Positions 30,134 through 38,824 of a stretch of DNA of 64,000 nt are shown here, one piece after another. A program made the position numbers and the translations under genes. The notes below the pieces were generated by a model that made no database searches, was not told the DNA's origin, and saw only the letters and a program-made list of their open reading frames with translations. Origin of the DNA: Paludibacteraceae bacterium (GTDB taxonomy: Bacteria; Bacteroidota; Bacteroidia; Bacteroidales; Paludibacteraceae); contig JAGBVI010000063.1 in the NCBI GenBank assembly GCA_017630395.1, positions 50,646 through 114,645 of the forward strand, in the 5' to 3' direction. Position 1 is the first letter of the stretch, and the number at the start of each line of letters is the position of its first letter.

Positions 30134-30165
30134 TTTGCCACGTGTCTCAAAAAATATTATCTTTG
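30134..30165 (+). promoter_or_regulatory. Intact promoter of a decayed ATPase gene
   Basis: TTTG (30134-30137), a 20-bp gap and TATCTTTG (30158-30165) form a full consensus promoter. It lies 24 bp before the ATG of the pseudogene at 30190. Confidence 0.7.
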
Positions 30166-30189
30166 CAGAATAAAGAAAAATAAGAAAAT

Positions 30190-30340
30190 ATGAAATACCC
30201 TATTGGCGCAGGAGTCTCTTTCTCAGATAGATGAGAAGAAATATGCAAAGAGAATCTCCTCCGACAAACATGTCGTGAAAATCGGGGTCAATTTCTCAGC
30301 CGAGGAGAGGAATATCACGTAGTGGAAAGTGGAGGGATGA
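30190..30340 (+). pseudogene. Remnant of AAA-ATPase-like/DUF1703 gene with internal deletion
   Basis: The ATG at 30190 begins MKYPIG, the usual first residues of Bacteroidetes AAA-ATPase-like/DUF1703 proteins (about 520 residues). After 14 codons the frame hits TGA. From 30224, in another frame, the sequence reads DEKKYAKRISSDKHVVKIG then VNFSAEERNIT, a TAG, and WKVEG followed by TGA, which is the family's C-terminus. Only the two ends of the gene therefore remain, joined by a large deletion plus a frameshift and a nonsense codon. Base composition is more GC-rich than the flanks. Confidence 0.75.
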
Positions 30341-30532
30341 GTGGCGAACGAGTTTGACAACAATATCACAATCATAAACAAGAATCGTGCTAAAGCCATA
30401 CTGGAGCAGGCTAAACGTCAAATAAAAGCAACAGGAGGCAAAGTTGAAATCGAATGGCATGTATCAATCGAAATGGGAGCAAAAATTTTTTCAAATAGTA
30501 TTGGGTGTTTATATTTGTATAAACAAAAATGA
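30341..30532 (+). pseudogene. Fragment resembling the C-terminus of a nuclease-fold toxin
   Basis: An open frame of 63 codons from a GTG directly after the DUF1703 remnant. NRAKAILEQAKRQIKATGGK and VEIEWHVSIEMGAKIF resemble the last helix and strand of restriction-endonuclease-fold polymorphic toxins (QARRQ...IEWHF). The final codons run into unrelated AT-rich DNA. The catalytic part is absent, so this is probably debris, not a gene. Assignment is tentative. Confidence 0.4.
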
Positions 30533-30540
30533 TTGTAGTT

Positions 30541-30912
30541 ATGAATGAAAAAGAGATTGTTAAATACGAAAAATATTATTCCAAGGAGCAGCTTTTAAAA
30601 AAGCTAAAAGATTGTGGTAAAATTGTTGGAAAAAAGTTGTTAAATTATGTTTTGACACTATATTATGCCTTATGGGAAGGTTCTTTGTCTGTAAAAGAAA
30701 AGGGTATGATAATTGGGGCTTTAGGTTATTTTATTTTACCTATCGATGTTGTGCCGGATTTTATGCTTCCCATTGGTTATACAGACGATTTAACACTTTT
30801 GACTTATGTTTTTACTAAGTTGAAAAGTGCTGTTACACCTGAAATTAAGAACAAAGCAAAATTAAAAGTAGATGAGTTATTGGGAGATTCATCAAGTTGT
30901 ATTTTAGAATAG
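30541..30912 (+). CDS. DUF1232 (YkvA-type) membrane protein
   Basis: 123 residues from the ATG at 30541; an in-frame ATG at 30529 adds four residues. The DUF1232 core is about residues 50-85 (IGALGYFILPIDVVPDFMLP, then IGYTDDLTLLTYV), with the characteristic PiDvvPDf and GytDD motifs. A hydrophobic segment suggests membrane association. Function is unknown in the family. maf follows after 7 bp, implying cotranscription. Confidence 0.85.
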   Translation: MNEKEIVKYEKYYSKEQLLKKLKDCGKIVGKKLLNYVLTLYYALWEGSLSVKEKGMIIGALGYFILPIDVVPDFMLPIGYTDDLTLLTYVFTKLKSAVTPEIKNKAKLKVDELLGDSSSCILE

Positions 30913-30919
30913 AGTTTAT

Positions 30920-31492
30920 ATGTTAGAATCTTATCGTGTTATATTAGCATCCAATTCACCTCGAAGAAAAGAGTTATTAGCCGGGGTAGGGATTTCTTTT
31001 GAAGTTATGACCATCCCGGGTATAGATGAGTCATTTCCGGATACATTGAAAGGTGGTGACATACCTCTTTTTTTAGCAAGAAAAAAGAGTGATGCTTATC
31101 AAGATATTTTGCGAGACAATGTTTTAGTTATTACAGCAGATACAATAGTTTGGCAAGATGGAAAAGTTTTAGGCAAGCCAAAGGATAGAAGAGAGGCAGT
31201 TGAAATGATTGCAGAACTTTCTGGTAGAAGTCATACAGTTTATACCGGTGTGTGTGTTAGAAGCGCTACTAAAGAAGAGGCTTTTTATACAGAGTCTAAG
31301 GTATTTTTTGATGAGTTAACAGCAGATGAAATAGAGTACTATGTAGATAACTTTAAACCCTATGACAAAGCCGGAGCTTATGGGATTCAGGAGTGGATTG
31401 GTTATATCGCAGTAAAAAAAATAGAAGGAAGTTATTTCAACATAATGGGGTTACCTATTCAAAGATTGTACCAAGTGTTGAAACAATTTTAG
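30920..31492 (+). CDS. maf: Maf-like nucleotide pyrophosphatase
   Basis: 190 residues. N-terminal LASNSPRRKELLAGVGISF, central ADTIVWQDGKVLGKPKDRREA and C-terminal YDKAGAYGIQEW are the conserved Maf motifs. Maf proteins hydrolyse dTTP/UTP and modified nucleotides to monophosphates and are linked to septum control and housecleaning. It is cotranscribed with the DUF1232 gene. Length is normal for the family. Confidence 0.94.
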   Translation: MLESYRVILASNSPRRKELLAGVGISFEVMTIPGIDESFPDTLKGGDIPLFLARKKSDAYQDILRDNVLVITADTIVWQDGKVLGKPKDRREAVEMIAELSGRSHTVYTGVCVRSATKEEAFYTESKVFFDELTADEIEYYVDNFKPYDKAGAYGIQEWIGYIAVKKIEGSYFNIMGLPIQRLYQVLKQF

Positions 31493-31525
31493 CCAATATA
31501 TAGAATTTGCAACAATGTATAAGGG

Positions 31526-32356
31526 TTAAGATTGATGTGCCATTTTAGGAAGAAGAAGTTCGTTAATATTAACTTTATCCAAAGCATCAATAGCAGCTTC
31601 GTAGCCAATTTTCATTATATCAGCCGCTTTTGAGGAATCAAACATTCCAAATTCTTTTGCTTTCATGGTTTCAATTACAATGTCGCAATGTTTCTTCTGT
31701 TCGATAGTATTTCCGTTTACGGATAAGTGAAATACACGTTCTGCAACATCCATTAGTCCCATTGCGTTATCAATATTGTTTATAGGATTTACGTGCACAC
31801 CTATCACTACATCACAATTATACTTTCGTAAAATTTCTGCAGGTAAATTACAAAATATTCCTCCATCTATGTAAAGTTTTCCTTTTATTTTAGTGGGTCT
31901 AAAAAAGATAGGAACTGTGGAGGAGGCAATAATGCAATCCAACAAATCTCCGGAAGAGAAATAAACATTCCTACCATTGCTCATATCAGTGGCATTTATG
32001 ATTGTTGGTATTTTTAAATCTTCAAACTTTTTAGCTTGTAATAACTCTTTTAACGAGTCTCTAAATCCTTTCATGGTAGCGAATCCTCCATATTTAGGTA
32101 AATTGAGAGATACCATTTGAAACAAGTTGCAACGCTGAAAAAAGTCGAGTAATTCATCGTAAGAATGACCATCAGCATAAAGAGCAGCAACAATAGACCC
32201 TGCACTAACACCTGAAATCATATCTATTGGAATATGACGCTCTTCTAGTGCTTTTAACACACCTAAATGAGCTATACCTTTTGCACCCCCGCCACTTAAT
32301 GCTAATCCAATTTTTGGTCTGTTTGGCATTGTTATTACATCTTTATTTGCCATCAT
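31526..32356 (-). CDS. Patatin-like phospholipase, cytoplasmic form
   Basis: 276 residues, a lone patatin domain without signal peptide. The oxyanion loop is LALSGGGAKGIAHLGVLKAL, the nucleophile is in GVSAG, and the catalytic aspartate in YIDGGIFCNLP. It should hydrolyse acyl esters of phospholipids. The start could be this ATG or the in-frame ATG at 32329 (MPNRPK). It is closely similar in its N-terminus to the patatin part of the 773-residue protein at 38825-41146 (IPID..SG.S.G), pointing to an old duplication. Confidence 0.9.
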   Translation of the reverse strand: MMANKDVITMPNRPKIGLALSGGGAKGIAHLGVLKALEERHIPIDMISGVSAGSIVAALYADGHSYDELLDFFQRCNLFQMVSLNLPKYGGFATMKGFRDSLKELLQAKKFEDLKIPTIINATDMSNGRNVYFSSGDLLDCIIASSTVPIFFRPTKIKGKLYIDGGIFCNLPAEILRKYNCDVVIGVHVNPINNIDNAMGLMDVAERVFHLSVNGNTIEQKKHCDIVIETMKAKEFGMFDSSKAADIMKIGYEAAIDALDKVNINELLLPKMAHQS

Positions 32357-32530
32357 AATGTGTTTATTTTTATTTGGTCATTTACAGTTTCTGTAAAATT
32401 AAACCAAGATACACTCTTTAAAGTTGTTTTAATTTTTACAAAAGTACTAAACAACAATTATATAATCATTTTTTTTATGTTTTTTTAGTAGTTTTCTGAG
32501 GTTGTCATTTTTATAGCTTAGTACTTTATA

Positions 32531-32567
32531 CAAAAAATCACAGCATGATTACTCACCATGCTGTGAT
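32531..32567 (-). terminator. Terminator of the PPi-phosphofructokinase gene
   Basis: TCACAGCATG (32538-32547) and CATGCTGTGA (32558-32567) are perfectly inverted. On the minus strand the hairpin is followed by a T-run (32532-32537). Confidence 0.85.
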
Positions 32568-32611
32568 AAAATTCTATTTTGTGTAATCTATAGACTACAT
32601 TGCTAACAAAA

Positions 32612-34228
32612 TTATTTTGCTTGTTCCAAAGCCAAAGTTTTTGTAGGTTGGTCGCAAACTTCAGTAGGACCGAAATATTGGATTGGACCAGGATATACAT
32701 AGCAAGTATCAATAGCCCATTTTTCTCTATTTTCAGCCAATTTTTTGAAAGGAGCACCATCTAATCTAACCAAAGCTTTTTGGATAACAGGTTTCATTGC
32801 GCCATGACGTTTTTCCATGTTCATCATCATAGTAACAGGAACACCACCAGCAATCCATTGATCAGCAGGTGCAGTAGTATTTCTTACAGATGACATATAA
32901 CCGGTTTTCCCGCTTGCAATTAATTGAGTTGCATTGAAACCTAAAGCGTAGCAATAGTCTGCGTCAAAGTTAGAAGGAGCTGCACAGCGACCTTCATAAC
33001 CGAAGAAGTGTCCTAAACCAGAGAATTTACCAACATATTTTCCTTCTGCTTTCATTGAATCCAATTTAACTTTAACCATCTCAATCAACAATTTTTCAGT
33101 CTCAATCAATGATACTTGAACGTTTCCGTGAGGATCACGATCTAAAGTCAATTGTTTTTGAATTCCTTCCGGTAGAGATGCATATACGGCAGCAGATGTT
33201 GCAGACAATTTTGAAACAGCACATTTCACATCTGAGCATTCTGCTAATAAGTCGTTCAATTCCTTAATCAAGACTTTCATTTCTGGAATAAACTCAATTA
33301 AACCTTCAGGAATCAATACAACACCAAAGTTGTTACCATTTGCAGCACGAGCAGCAACAGTATTTGCGATATTGCTTACAATAGCATCCAAAGTCATCTT
33401 TTTCTCTTCAACCTCTTCTGATACAATACAGATATTTGGTTGAGTTTGTAATCCACACTCCAATGCAATGTGAGATGCAGAACGACCCATCAATTTAATA
33501 AAGTGCCAATATTTTTTCGCTGAATTGGCATCTCTCATGATGTTTCCAATAACTTCTGAATATACTTTACATGCAGTGTCAAATCCAAAAGAGGTCTCAA
33601 TCATCTCATTTTTCAAGTCTCCATCAATTGTTTTAGGACAACCGATCACCTGAATTCCACATTTCTTTTGCAAATAGTACTCTGCTAATACACAAGCATT
33701 TGTATTTGAATCATCACCACCAATGATAACCAATGCTTTGATATTTAATTTATTGCAGATTTCGATTCCTTTGTCAAATTGTTCTGTTTCTTCCAATTTT
33801 GTTCTTCCAGAACCAATGATGTCAAATCCTCCTGTATTACGATATTCATCGATAATATCAGATGTCAATTCCATGTATTTGTGATCAATTAATCCGCTTG
33901 GTCCTCCCAAGAATCCATACAACTTGCTATCTTTGTTCAATGACTTCAAACCATCAAACAATCCAGAAATTACATTGTGACCTCCAGGTGCTTGTCCTCC
34001 TGACAATATTACACCTACATTTATTGCCGGTGCTTCTGCTTTGCTTGCTGCTGCTTCAAATGTAATTAACGGCATTCCGTATGTGTTAGGGAACAATTTC
34101 TTAATCTCTTCTTGGTCTGCTACTGATTGTGTTGCTTTACCTTCTTTTAGAGCTACTCCTCCTTGTAATGCTTTAGGCAACTTTGGTTGATACGCTGCCC
34201 TTGCAATTTGCAATGCACTTTTTGTCAT
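32612..34228 (-). CDS. Diphosphate-dependent 6-phosphofructokinase, long type
   Basis: 538 residues, the length of the plant/Bacteroidetes PPi-PFK subfamily. The substrate loop [16 protein letters not shown] has Asp in the position that excludes ATP and favours PPi. Also present are [19 protein letters not shown] (N-terminal phosphate loop), [10 protein letters not shown] (catalytic TIDGD) and [15 protein letters not shown]. It interconverts fructose 6-phosphate and fructose 1,6-bisphosphate using PPi, so glycolysis here can save ATP. A minus-strand TAACTTTG box at 34266-34273 gives a leader of about 30 nt. Confidence 0.95.
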   Translation of the reverse strand: MTKSALQIARAAYQPKLPKALQGGVALKEGKATQSVADQEEIKKLFPNTYGMPLITFEAAASKAEAPAINVGVILSGGQAPGGHNVISGLFDGLKSLNKDSKLYGFLGGPSGLIDHKYMELTSDIIDEYRNTGGFDIIGSGRTKLEETEQFDKGIEICNKLNIKALVIIGGDDSNTNACVLAEYYLQKKCGIQVIGCPKTIDGDLKNEMIETSFGFDTACKVYSEVIGNIMRDANSAKKYWHFIKLMGRSASHIALECGLQTQPNICIVSEEVEEKKMTLDAIVSNIANTVAARAANGNNFGVVLIPEGLIEFIPEMKVLIKELNDLLAECSDVKCAVSKLSATSAAVYASLPEGIQKQLTLDRDPHGNVQVSLIETEKLLIEMVKVKLDSMKAEGKYVGKFSGLGHFFGYEGRCAAPSNFDADYCYALGFNATQLIASGKTGYMSSVRNTTAPADQWIAGGVPVTMMMNMEKRHGAMKPVIQKALVRLDGAPFKKLAENREKWAIDTCYVYPGPIQYFGPTEVCDQPTKTLALEQAK

Positions 34229-34265
34229 TTTATCTGTTTTTTAGAATTAATAATTTTCTTTTTCG

Positions 34266-34273
34266 CAAAGTTA
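34266..34273 (-). promoter_or_regulatory. -7 box upstream of the PPi-phosphofructokinase gene
   Basis: CAAAGTTA on the plus strand reads TAACTTTG on the minus strand, 38 bp before the ATG. No clear -33 match is seen in the T/A-rich upstream run. Confidence 0.55.
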
Positions 34274-34416
34274 ACTCTTTTTTTCTTTTTCCCTATTTTA
34301 TAACACCTTTTTTTGCGCTTTTCATATATGTTTCTTTTTCATCTTTCCATCTTTTATTCTTTTTACTTAAAAAATGTTAAATCGTAATATTTTGGAAAAT
34401 ATTTTCTAAAATCATG

Positions 34417-34447
34417 TTGTGTATTTATGTTTTATAACATATCTTTG
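34417..34447 (+). promoter_or_regulatory. Promoter of the putative small RNA
   Basis: TTG (34417-34419), a 20-bp gap and TATCTTTG (34440-34447) match the Bacteroidetes consensus closely. No open reading frame follows. Confidence 0.7.
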
Positions 34448-34452
34448 CATCG

Positions 34453-34625
34453 TCAAAATAAATGAAGTTTAATTTAAATATTTATAATAATGGTTTGTAT
34501 CAATATGTTAATCATTGCGTTGTTGAAAAAATATGCTCCTAAATTTTAATTAACAACAAGCAGAGTAATTTATTTAAGGTTGATACGCATTCGTTACATA
34601 CTTACTACGAATGCGTTTTGTTTTT
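34453..34625 (+). ncRNA. Putative small RNA of about 170 nt
   Basis: This stretch has a consensus promoter at its 5' side and a strong terminator at its 3' side, and no credible ORF between them. Complementary segments suggest a nested fold. GTATCAA (34497-34503) pairs with TTGATAC (34580-34586), and the GTTGTT near 34520 with the AACAAC near 34553. An alternative outer pairing is AAATAAAT with ATTTATTT. Size and a long closing helix are compatible with 6S RNA, but no diagnostic motif identifies it. It lies between the divergent PPi-PFK and hisB genes. Confidence 0.5.
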
Positions 34626-34628
34626 TTA
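34585..34628 (+). terminator. Terminator of the putative small RNA
   Basis: ACGCATTCGT (34585-34594) and ACGAATGCGT (34607-34616) are perfectly inverted around a 12-base loop, followed by TTTGTTTTTTT. Confidence 0.85.
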
Positions 34629-34649
34629 TGATTCTCTGATTTTTATTTG

Positions 34650-34657
34650 TAACTTTG
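34650..34657 (+). promoter_or_regulatory. -7 box upstream of hisB
   Basis: TAACTTTG fits TAnnTTTG. A start near 34663 would leave a leader of about 145 nt before hisB. No His-rich leader peptide was seen in it. Confidence 0.45.
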
Positions 34658-34808
34658 TTCCGTATTGGAGTGTATCGTTCTTTTTTCTTGGCGTTTTTTT
34701 TAAAATTGACGTGAAAAGATTGGGAAAAAGAATTACTTTTTATGCGGAAATTATCTTGTTTGATTTTTAATGATTATTGAAGTCTTGCGACTTCTTGATA
34801 TGAATATT

Positions 34809-35936
34809 ATGAAACGTGCTTTATTTATTGATCGGGATGGAACATTGATTGTGGAACCTCCTGTTACTTATCAAGTGGATAATTTAGATCAGTTGGAATT
34901 TCTTCCAAAGGTTCTTAGAAATCTCTATTTTATACAGTCCAATTTGTCTTTTGAGTTGGTGATGGTTACAAATCAAGATGGATTGGGAACGGATGTTTAC
35001 CCTCAGGAAAATTTTGATGTTGTTCAAGGAAAAATGTTGAAAATTTTTGAAAGTGAAGGGGTTACTTTTGATGCAATCCATATTGATAAATCTTTTCCGG
35101 AAGATAATCTTCCAACAAGAAAACCTGGTATTGGTATGCTTACGCAATATTTGAATGGGGATTATGATTTGGCTTCTTCGTTTGTTATTGGTGATCGTAT
35201 TACGGATGTTATTCTTGCAAAGAATTTAGGTTGTAGAGCTATTTTCTTGATGGATAATGAAGAGGCTGTTTCGTTATTGAAGGAGCATCAATTAGAGAAT
35301 TGTTGTGCTTTGGTTACTAAGGATTGGGATCGTATTTCTGAATTCTTATTTGCCGGAGAGAGAAAGTCTTCTATCAAAAGAACAACAAAAGAAACGGATA
35401 TTGATGTAACGTTGAATTTAGATGGTAATGGAACTTGTCATATAAATACGGGCCTTGGCTTTTTTGATCACATGTTAGAACAGATTGGAAAGCACTCAGG
35501 TTGTGATTTATCCGTGTTTGTTAAAGGAGACTTAAATGTGGATGAGCATCATACAATAGAGGATGTCGCAATTACTTTGGGTGAGGCAATTCGCAAAGCG
35601 TTGGGGGATAAACGTGGAGTTGAAAGGTATGGCTATTGCTTGCCTATGGATGATTGTCTATGTAGTGTGGCTCTTGATTTTGGAGGTCGTCCGTGGTTGG
35701 TGTGGAATGCTGAATTTAAGCGCGAATTTGTAGGTGATATGCCAACAGAAATGTTTCTACACTTCTTTAAATCGCTAAGTGATGCTGCAATGATGAATTT
35801 GAACATTAAGGCAGAGGGAACCAATGAGCATCATAAAATAGAGGGGATATTTAAGGCTTTCGCCAGAGCGATGAAGATGGCTATAAAACGTGATATTTAT
35901 AAGTATGAGTTACCTTCTACCAAAGGGGTGATATAG
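34809..35936 (+). CDS. hisB: Bifunctional histidinol-phosphatase / imidazoleglycerol-phosphate dehydratase
   Basis: 375 residues from the ATG at 34809, where the HAD motif [11 protein letters not shown] begins; the ATG at 34770 adds 13 non-conserved residues. Residues 1-165 are the HAD phosphatase (motif [30 protein letters not shown]). Residues about 180-375 are the dehydratase with the metal-binding [28 protein letters not shown] and [20 protein letters not shown]. It catalyses two steps of histidine synthesis. No other his gene is adjacent, so hisB is separate here from the rest of the pathway. Confidence 0.96.
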   Translation: MKRALFIDRDGTLIVEPPVTYQVDNLDQLEFLPKVLRNLYFIQSNLSFELVMVTNQDGLGTDVYPQENFDVVQGKMLKIFESEGVTFDAIHIDKSFPEDNLPTRKPGIGMLTQYLNGDYDLASSFVIGDRITDVILAKNLGCRAIFLMDNEEAVSLLKEHQLENCCALVTKDWDRISEFLFAGERKSSIKRTTKETDIDVTLNLDGNGTCHINTGLGFFDHMLEQIGKHSGCDLSVFVKGDLNVDEHHTIEDVAITLGEAIRKALGDKRGVERYGYCLPMDDCLCSVALDFGGRPWLVWNAEFKREFVGDMPTEMFLHFFKSLSDAAMMNLNIKAEGTNEHHKIEGIFKAFARAMKMAIKRDIYKYELPSTKGVI

Positions 35937-36106
35937 TTCTTTAGAATTCCTAGCGTTTTTTTACTTTCTTAATTTTTTAGAATGTAGTTGGGTTTGTTGT
36001 AATGGCTGCTTCTAATATTGGCTGAATTTATAGAATCCTCTTTTAGGCAATTTATAGAAATTTATTAAATTGTTTTATACTACATAAATTTGAAAAACTT
36101 TTGCAG

Positions 36107-36150
36107 AGCGCATATCGTTACCAAGTAAAAAACTTGTTGAGATATGCGCT
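36107..36150 (+). promoter_or_regulatory. Hairpin that includes the pldA start codon
   Basis: AGCGCATATC (36107-36116) and GATATGCGCT (36141-36150) are perfectly inverted over 10 bp; the inner CAAGT (36122-36126) and ACTTG (36132-36136) extend the fold. The pldA ATG (36144-36146) is inside the right arm. A near-consensus AACTTTTG box at 36096-36103 puts the transcript start close to the hairpin's left end, so almost the whole leader would be this structure. Confidence 0.65.
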
Positions 36151-36983
36151 TTAAACGTTGCGATATATTACTATTGTTACTCTTGATTAATTTTTTCCCT
36201 CTCGTGCTCCATAGCGAAAGTACGGAGAGGTGGGGTAATGATAGTTTGTTGTCAATCATGGATAATACTCCTTCTTTTGTACTCTTTAAGGATAATTACT
36301 TTATTACCGGTTTAAGCAGGATTAAAAAACCATTAGACGATAATTGTGATGTGAAATTTCAGGTAAGTTTTAAGTTGCGCATGACGAAAAGTGTTCTTCC
36401 TTTTAAAACGTATCTCTTTTTTACTTATACTCAAAAGTCTATATGGAATATCTATGAGCCATCTTGTCCGTTTGAGGATAATAACTACAATCCTGCCTTT
36501 GGACTGGGTAAATATGTCTTTAAAGAGGGGAAGTTATTTTCTCATTTTGCGTTGATGTTTGAGCATGAATCCAACGGAAAGGGGAGAAGTGACTCACGTA
36601 GTTGGAATCGGTTGAGTTTTCATTGTATGTTTCCGTTAAATCGTTGTTTGAACTTACAATTTCAATGTTGGATTCCTTTTGTAAAACGGGAAAAGTATAA
36701 TCGTGATTACTTACAATACCAAGGATTGGCCAGTGTTTCTCTGTTTGCTCGAACACCGAAAGAGAATTTTCAGTTCTCATTTACTGCTGTTAAATGTGGT
36801 AATTGGAATTTTAAATTTAATATTGTAGCTGAGGCAGGGTATAAAATTCCTTTTCTTGAAAATACTTTTTTATTCCTCCAATTTTGTTCCGGATATGCAG
36901 AGTATATGTTGCGATACAAAGAGGCAAAGAACTCTTTGCGTATTGGATTCTGTTTTAAGCCCTCTTTTTTTAATTTACAATAA
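36144..36983 (+). CDS. pldA: Outer-membrane phospholipase A
   Basis: 279 residues with a signal peptide (CDILLLLLLINFFPLVLHS). The catalytic residues line up with OMPLA: His141 and Ser143 in FEHESNGKG and Asn155 in SRSWNRL, close to E. coli H142/S144/N156. The rest alternates as beta strands of a 12-stranded barrel, ending in a strand with a near-terminal aromatic (KPSFFNLQ). PldA hydrolyses phospholipids that reach the outer leaflet of the outer membrane. The start codon lies in a stable hairpin, suggesting translational control. A terminator follows immediately. Confidence 0.92.
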   Translation: MRFKRCDILLLLLLINFFPLVLHSESTERWGNDSLLSIMDNTPSFVLFKDNYFITGLSRIKKPLDDNCDVKFQVSFKLRMTKSVLPFKTYLFFTYTQKSIWNIYEPSCPFEDNNYNPAFGLGKYVFKEGKLFSHFALMFEHESNGKGRSDSRSWNRLSFHCMFPLNRCLNLQFQCWIPFVKREKYNRDYLQYQGLASVSLFARTPKENFQFSFTAVKCGNWNFKFNIVAEAGYKIPFLENTFLFLQFCSGYAEYMLRYKEAKNSLRIGFCFKPSFFNLQ

Positions 36984-37015
36984 AAAAAGACTGCCTTGTA
37001 AATAGACAGTCTTCT
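36982..37015. terminator. Bidirectional terminator between pldA and a lipoprotein gene
   Basis: AGACTG (36988-36993) and CAGTCT (37007-37012) form the stem core. A-run on the left serves the minus strand and a T-rich right flank serves the plus strand. It lies between convergent genes. Confidence 0.65.
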
Positions 37016-37054
37016 TGCTTATTTCTTAATATAGTCTTTAAAATTCAGTATTTA

Positions 37055-37783
37055 TTAGTAAATAAAGACTGGAATTGCTTCGGGAGCAAACACAATTTCA
37101 CCAGCATTTCCTGTTTTTACTTTTATTGAAGAAGCTTCAAATCCTTCATCTTTTCCATTTTCAGACTCTGCAAAGATGATATATTCTGTATTAGGTTCCA
37201 ATTTAGCAAATGCATATTCCCCTTTATCGTTTGCTCTTGTGTCTTCAATTGTTGTTCCATTGGAACTTTTTAGATAAATGCGGATGCCAATTCCAGGAAG
37301 AGGTCTGGTAGCTTCTTCATATCTTGCAATAACACTTCCTATAATTCCGCAATACCCTACATTTTTACCATCTTGGATGTAGATGTCTTCTACTATTGTT
37401 GACCCTTCATCTACCACTTCAACATTTCTTACTTCCGCTACTTTTTCGCCTGAACCATAATCGCTGAAGGTATAGATAGTATATTTCCCATCATTTAAGT
37501 AGTTGAATTTATAGGTTCCATTGTGATTGGTACTGACTTTATCATCGTATCCATATTCGTTATCTCCATAAACAATGAAAACATCTTCATCGCATGCCAA
37601 AACAGTATCTTTTACAAAATAGTAACCTAAGGTACTATCAGATTCGATGGCTCCATCGTCTATTATTTTATATACTTTTCCTACAATGTTGCCGGAACCT
37701 CCTTCTCCCTCTTTCTTTTCGCACGAAACGAAAATTAATCCCAAACATATTAGTTTAGTTAACAATAAATAGTACTTCTTCAT
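37055..37783 (-). CDS. Lipoprotein with two carboxypeptidase-regulatory-like domains
   Basis: 242 residues. Lipobox IFVSC with Cys21 in MKKYYLLLTKLICLGLIFVS-C. Two prealbumin-like beta modules follow. The first (about 30-135) ends in YKFNYLNDGKYTIYTFSDYG, the second (about 145-240) has GIGIRIYLKSSNG and KGEYAFAKLEPNTEYIIFAE. Such domains occur in surface lipoproteins and adhesins. Function is unknown. It is convergent with pldA and may share transcription with the upstream VanW gene, 85 bp away. Confidence 0.75.
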   Translation of the reverse strand: MKKYYLLLTKLICLGLIFVSCEKKEGEGGSGNIVGKVYKIIDDGAIESDSTLGYYFVKDTVLACDEDVFIVYGDNEYGYDDKVSTNHNGTYKFNYLNDGKYTIYTFSDYGSGEKVAEVRNVEVVDEGSTIVEDIYIQDGKNVGYCGIIGSVIARYEEATRPLPGIGIRIYLKSSNGTTIEDTRANDKGEYAFAKLEPNTEYIIFAESENGKDEGFEASSIKVKTGNAGEIVFAPEAIPVFIY

Positions 37784-37868
37784 ACTTGTATAATTTTTTT
37801 TCTCAAAATTAGAAATTTTTTTCTTACTTAAAAATTTTTTTTAGTATAATTTATAATGGTGGCTTTGG

Positions 37869-38675
37869 TTACTTGTTCAATAATGGATTATACATCATAA
37901 TTGCATTATTTTCAGACACTAGTTCCTCTTTTTCTTCTCCGGTCTCTATATTAGTAATTTTGCGCCATATTCTGTTATGACGAGTGTATCCGCCCCACCA
38001 TTGCTGTTTTATGCAATGGTCTCGTTCAAAAACTTCGTACGATGAATCGTTTTTCTTGTCGCACGTGATGATACCATGTAGATATTCGTTGTCAAGCCAA
38101 AGATTTACCTTGAAGTTCTTATCCGTACCATTTTTCAACTGTAAATCTATATAGTTGTAGGCAAGTGTGGCACCGCAGGCAAAAGGCACAGTGCGATTTG
38201 AGTCTGGGAACACATCGTAGCTATGTCTCCAACGTTCTGCCACTGTTAGCGGTGTATGCAATGCCATCCAATACAAAAGATTGCCCAATTGACACAATCC
38301 GCCGCCAACTCCAGTCCTGACTTTGCCATTATGAATCATCATACCCTCTTTGTACCCCTTGCGTGCAGATGGTCTACCCACAAGTTTCCATATAGAAAAA
38401 GTCTCACCCGGACGAATCACAACTCCGTCTATCTTAGCTATGGAAAGTCGTAAGTTTGTTATCTTGTTATGTTGTAAATACATATCAACATCTTTTAACT
38501 TACGCAACAACATAGACTTATGTTCAATGACTTTATAAGGACATTCTTCATCTCTCACTTTTGAAAATTTTGTTGATGAGAAGAGCCATTGCACTTTCCT
38601 TTTCAGTATGTAATACTCCCTTCCGCAGAGGCGGCGTAAAGTACTCCTTTCAATAGGCTTTTCAACTTCATTCAT
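37869..38675 (-). CDS. VanW-family protein
   Basis: 268 residues. The VanW core spans about residues 75-210, with RPGETFSIWKLVGRPSARKG, GVGGGLCQLGNLLYW and WRHSYDVFPDSNRTVPFACG. No signal peptide or membrane segment is obvious. VanW occurs in some vancomycin-resistance clusters, but its biochemical role is unknown and the surrounding genes give no link to resistance. The conserved GGGLCQ motif is intact. Confidence 0.9.
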   Translation of the reverse strand: MNEVEKPIERSTLRRLCGREYYILKRKVQWLFSSTKFSKVRDEECPYKVIEHKSMLLRKLKDVDMYLQHNKITNLRLSIAKIDGVVIRPGETFSIWKLVGRPSARKGYKEGMMIHNGKVRTGVGGGLCQLGNLLYWMALHTPLTVAERWRHSYDVFPDSNRTVPFACGATLAYNYIDLQLKNGTDKNFKVNLWLDNEYLHGIITCDKKNDSSYEVFERDHCIKQQWWGGYTRHNRIWRKITNIETGEEKEELVSENNAIMMYNPLLNK

Positions 38676-38824
38676 TATAATGCTTCACTTTTAAATTATA
38701 TAATCCGATATCGTCAAAAACTAAATCGTAAACTTACTGTAATTTAATGGTTTGTATAACATTAAACCTATAATAATGTCATTTGGGTCTCAATTGATAA
38801 AATTACCTTAAACTCTATTCTTTA

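Noticed and set aside
37869-38675. Vancomycin-resistance determinant (VanW)
   Set aside because: VanW-domain proteins are widespread without resistance; no vanHAX or vanRS genes are nearby.
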